From assembly GCA_902795095.1 (NCBI GenBank), contig CADBKB010000084.1, forward strand, positions 1-6,499: DNA of 6,499 bases, given 5' to 3'. Below the pieces are notes generated by a model. That model made no database searches. It saw nothing but the letters and a program-made list of their open reading frames with translations, and had not been told where the DNA came from. The position numbers were made by a program, and so were the translations under genes. Below, in pieces: positions 4,646 to 6,499 of the stretch (position 1 is its first letter; each line of letters opens with the position of its first letter). This stretch comes from Oscillospiraceae bacterium (GTDB taxonomy: Bacteria > Bacillota_A > Clostridia > Oscillospirales > Oscillospiraceae).

Positions 4646-6052
4646 ATGAATTACCTGGGCATTGAATATCAGCTCAAGAACCTGCCCGAGCTAGACGGCG
4701 ACTTCATTCCCTTCGGGGCATGGATGGACGCCTACCTGAAGGGCGCGACCCACCCGATCTCCATCGCGGTGGAGCGCAACGACGGAAAAATCACCGTCCG
4801 CAGCACGAAAATCTACAACACCCCCGAGATGGCCGCGGCGGATTACCGCTTTGTGGAGCGCTACGTCAAGTTCCTGCTCTGGTCCATCGGCGGTTTCAAG
4901 GTCTATCTGCTGGGCGCCAGCGAGATCGCGCAGCACCTGCAGCGGGACTATGTCTACTTCGAGGACGGCACGGGCGAGAACGGCGTGCGCTGGTTCGACG
5001 TGCAGTTCATGCAGGACGTGTACGAGAACGGCTTCGAGATCGTGGACTGCGACGAGGCGAGCTTCCCCGCGGAAAACGACGCCTCCGTCAGCGTGGGCGG
5101 CCATCTCGACGGCTGCCGCATCGGCTTCGACGCCGGCGGCTCCGACCGCAAGGTCTCCGCGGTGATCGACGGGGAGTGCGTCTATTCCGAAGAGGTGGTC
5201 TGGCATCCCAAGACGGAGCCGGATCCCCAGTACCATTTCAATGAGATCGTCTCCGCCTTCCGCACCGCGGCCTCCAAGATGCCCCGGGTGGACGCCATCG
5301 GCGTCAGCTCCGCGGGCGTGTTCATCGGCAACGCGCCCATGGTCTCGGCCCTGTTCATCAAGGTGCCGAGGGAGAAGGAGATCCGCAAGCAGGTCAAGAC
5401 CATCTTTGACCGCGCCGCACTGGAAATCGGCGACGTGCCCATCGTCGTGGCCAACGACGGCGACGTGACCGCCCTGGTGGGCGCCATGAGCATGGGCGTC
5501 AAGGGCGTCATGGGCATGGCCATGGGCACCAGCGAGGCCGTGGGCTATGTGGACCGCAAGGGCAACGTGCTGGGCTGGTTCAATGAGCTGGCCTTCGCCC
5601 CCGTGGATCTGAACGAAAAGGCCATGGCCGACGAGTGGTCCACCGACGTCGGCGTGGGCTGCAAGTACTTCTCCCAGGATGCCGTCATCAAGCTGGCCCC
5701 CGCCGCCGGCATCGAGCTCGACCCCTCCCTCACCCCCGCCGAGAAGCTCCTGGCGGTGCAGGCGCTGATCGAGCAGGACGATCCCCGGGCCGTGAAGATC
5801 TACGAGTCCATCGGCTGCTACCTGGCCCACACCATCAACCTCTACTGCCATTTTTATGATATTTGCCATCTGATCGTGCTCGGGCGCGTCATGTCCGGCC
5901 GCGGCGGCGAGATCATTATGGAGAACTGCAAGAAGATCCTGCGCGACGAGTACCCCGCCATCGCCGAGAGCGTGAATGTCATGCTGCCCGACGAGCGGAT
6001 GCGCCGCGTGGGCCAGTCCGTGGCGGCGGCTTCGCTGCCGGAGATCCGTTGA
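4646..6052 (+). CDS. ROK-like sugar-kinase-fold protein with extra N-terminal domain and no zinc site
   Basis: This is a 468-aa protein. The ATG at 4646 is preceded by GGAGG (4637-4641). Residues 1-155 form an N-terminal domain I cannot name. Residues 156-468 show an ASKHA (actin/hexokinase-like) fold of the ROK type: phosphate-1 loop 'GFDAGGSD' (160-167), 'GVSSAGVFIGN' (219-229), 'VVANDGDVTAL' (267-277) with Asp271 where ROK kinases have the catalytic aspartate, phosphate-2 'AMGTSEAVG' (292-300), and the adenosine-side 'VLGRVMSGRGG' (411-421). Typical ROK sugar kinases have GE.GH and a CxCGxxGCxE zinc motif. Here the first reads NELAF (313-317, His replaced by Phe317) and the zinc motif is absent, only C339 lying in that region. 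I recall similar proteins in gut Clostridia annotated as ROK family. Between a HexNAc kinase and nagA, a 6-kinase for GlcNAc feeding NagA is the simplest role; a sensor or other kinase is possible. No helix-turn-helix is evident. Confidence 0.75.
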   Translation: MNYLGIEYQLKNLPELDGDFIPFGAWMDAYLKGATHPISIAVERNDGKITVRSTKIYNTPEMAAADYRFVERYVKFLLWSIGGFKVYLLGASEIAQHLQRDYVYFEDGTGENGVRWFDVQFMQDVYENGFEIVDCDEASFPAENDASVSVGGHLDGCRIGFDAGGSDRKVSAVIDGECVYSEEVVWHPKTEPDPQYHFNEIVSAFRTAASKMPRVDAIGVSSAGVFIGNAPMVSALFIKVPREKEIRKQVKTIFDRAALEIGDVPIVVANDGDVTALVGAMSMGVKGVMGMAMGTSEAVGYVDRKGNVLGWFNELAFAPVDLNEKAMADEWSTDVGVGCKYFSQDAVIKLAPAAGIELDPSLTPAEKLLAVQALIEQDDPRAVKIYESIGCYLAHTINLYCHFYDICHLIVLGRVMSGRGGEIIMENCKKILRDEYPAIAESVNVMLPDERMRRVGQSVAAASLPEIR

Positions 6053-6071
6053 ATCCGAGAAGGAGGCACCT

Positions 6072-6499
6072 ATGATATTCAAAAACGCAAACATTTTTAC
6101 CGAAGATTTTCAGTTTGTACACGGCGGCTTCGACGTTGAGGACGGTCGCTTCGTCAGTGTGTGGGGAGGCGACGTCGGCGACATCGAGGGTGTGGACCTG
6201 GGCGGCGCGTACGTCATCCCCGGCCTGATCGACGTCCACAACCACGGCAACTCCAACGCCGACTTCTCCGACGGCAGCTACGAGGGCGTGGCCCGCATGG
6301 CCGCCTATCTGGGCGCCAACGGCGTCACCTCCTTCGCCCCCGCCTCCATGACCCTGCCCTACGACGTGCTGGAAAAGGCCTTCGCCACCGCGGCGAAGCT
6401 CCACGCGCAGAAGCCCGCCGGCAGCTCCAAGCTCCAGGGCATCCAGATGGAGGGTCCCTTCTTCAGCGAGAAGAAAAAGGGCGCGCAGAACGGCGCCTA
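6072..6499 (+). CDS. nagA: N-acetylglucosamine-6-phosphate deacetylase (partial, 5' end)
   Basis: The ATG at 6072 follows AGAAGGAGG (6058-6066) at 5 bases, 19 bases after the previous stop. The window holds 142 codons; the frame is open at the right edge. An amidohydrolase start is clear: a short beta-sandwich N-terminus, then 'VIPGLIDVHNHG' (48-59) with the metal-binding HxH pair His56/His58, 'GVTSFAPASMTLP' (84-96), and 'QMEGPFFSEKKKGAQN' (125-140), where Glu127 is the conserved metal ligand of NagA. NagA removes the acetyl group from GlcNAc-6-phosphate in the cytoplasm, giving glucosamine-6-phosphate and acetate, which leads to glycolysis through NagB. It is the third gene of the amino-sugar operon, with no promoter of its own visible. 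The remaining catalytic histidines and aspartate lie beyond the window. Confidence 0.92.
   Translation, partial: MIFKNANIFTEDFQFVHGGFDVEDGRFVSVWGGDVGDIEGVDLGGAYVIPGLIDVHNHGNSNADFSDGSYEGVARMAAYLGANGVTSFAPASMTLPYDVLEKAFATAAKLHAQKPAGSSKLQGIQMEGPFFSEKKKGAQNGA

Noticed and set aside
4691..6094. A 467-codon open frame on the minus strand opposite the ROK-like gene
   Set aside because: It is a shadow of GC-ending codons in the + gene. The product is repetitive His/Asp/Gly/Ala-rich sequence without domains, and no promoter or ribosome site supports it.
1..6499. tRNA, rRNA, CRISPR array, insertion sequence, attachment site, diversity-generating element
   Set aside because: No cloverleaf-like gene, regularly spaced repeat, transposase or integrase motif, or long direct repeat was seen in reading both strands. 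Only short inverted repeats at gene boundaries are present.

Overview
The window reads as GC-rich Firmicute DNA, most likely a gut Clostridia/Oscillospiraceae-type chromosome. The grounds are strong AGGAGG-type ribosome sites, sigma-A promoters with extended TGnTATAAT -10 boxes, GC-ending codons in the metabolic genes, and closest recalled protein matches in Clostridia and (for the sugar kinase) Bifidobacterium. This is inference from memory; no search was run. All genes lie on the + strand, in four blocks.

Block 1 (1-807): the tail of an unrecognised gene, then a 203-aa protein whose N-terminal half looks like the zinc-binding N-terminus of phage/ICE DnaC-type helicase loaders. It has no AAA+ ATPase and ends in an unrecognised acidic domain. 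This suggests a mobile-element remnant or an accessory protein. A terminator closes the block.

Block 2 (791-1170): a monocistronic unit with its own promoter and a strong terminator. It encodes a 77-aa protein with an N-terminal membrane anchor and no known function.

Block 3 (1196-3455): a tightly overlapping three-gene operon (ATGA and GTGA overlaps) of membrane or lipid-related proteins. They are a PlsC-like acyltransferase with a TTG start and altered catalytic motifs, a PAP2/inositol-phosphorylceramide-synthase-like polytopic enzyme, and a YjdF/DUF2238-like polytopic membrane protein. It ends at a perfect 18-bp hairpin. Together they may modify or build a membrane lipid or lipid-linked product; the substrate cannot be read from sequence.

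Block 4 (3479 to beyond 6499): an amino-sugar operon under a near-consensus promoter with an operator-like inverted repeat at the transcription start. It encodes a NahK/LnpB-like N-acetylhexosamine 1-kinase, an atypical ROK-like protein lacking the family's zinc site and carrying an extra ~155-residue N-terminal domain, and the start of NagA (N-acetylglucosamine-6-phosphate deacetylase), which runs off the right edge. The likely role is use of host-glycan N-acetylhexosamines.

No tRNA, rRNA, CRISPR array, insertion sequence or origin was seen. The most interesting items are the zinc-motif-less ROK-like protein between a HexNAc kinase and NagA, the DnaC-like protein without an ATPase, and the acyltransferase lacking its HX4D aspartate.
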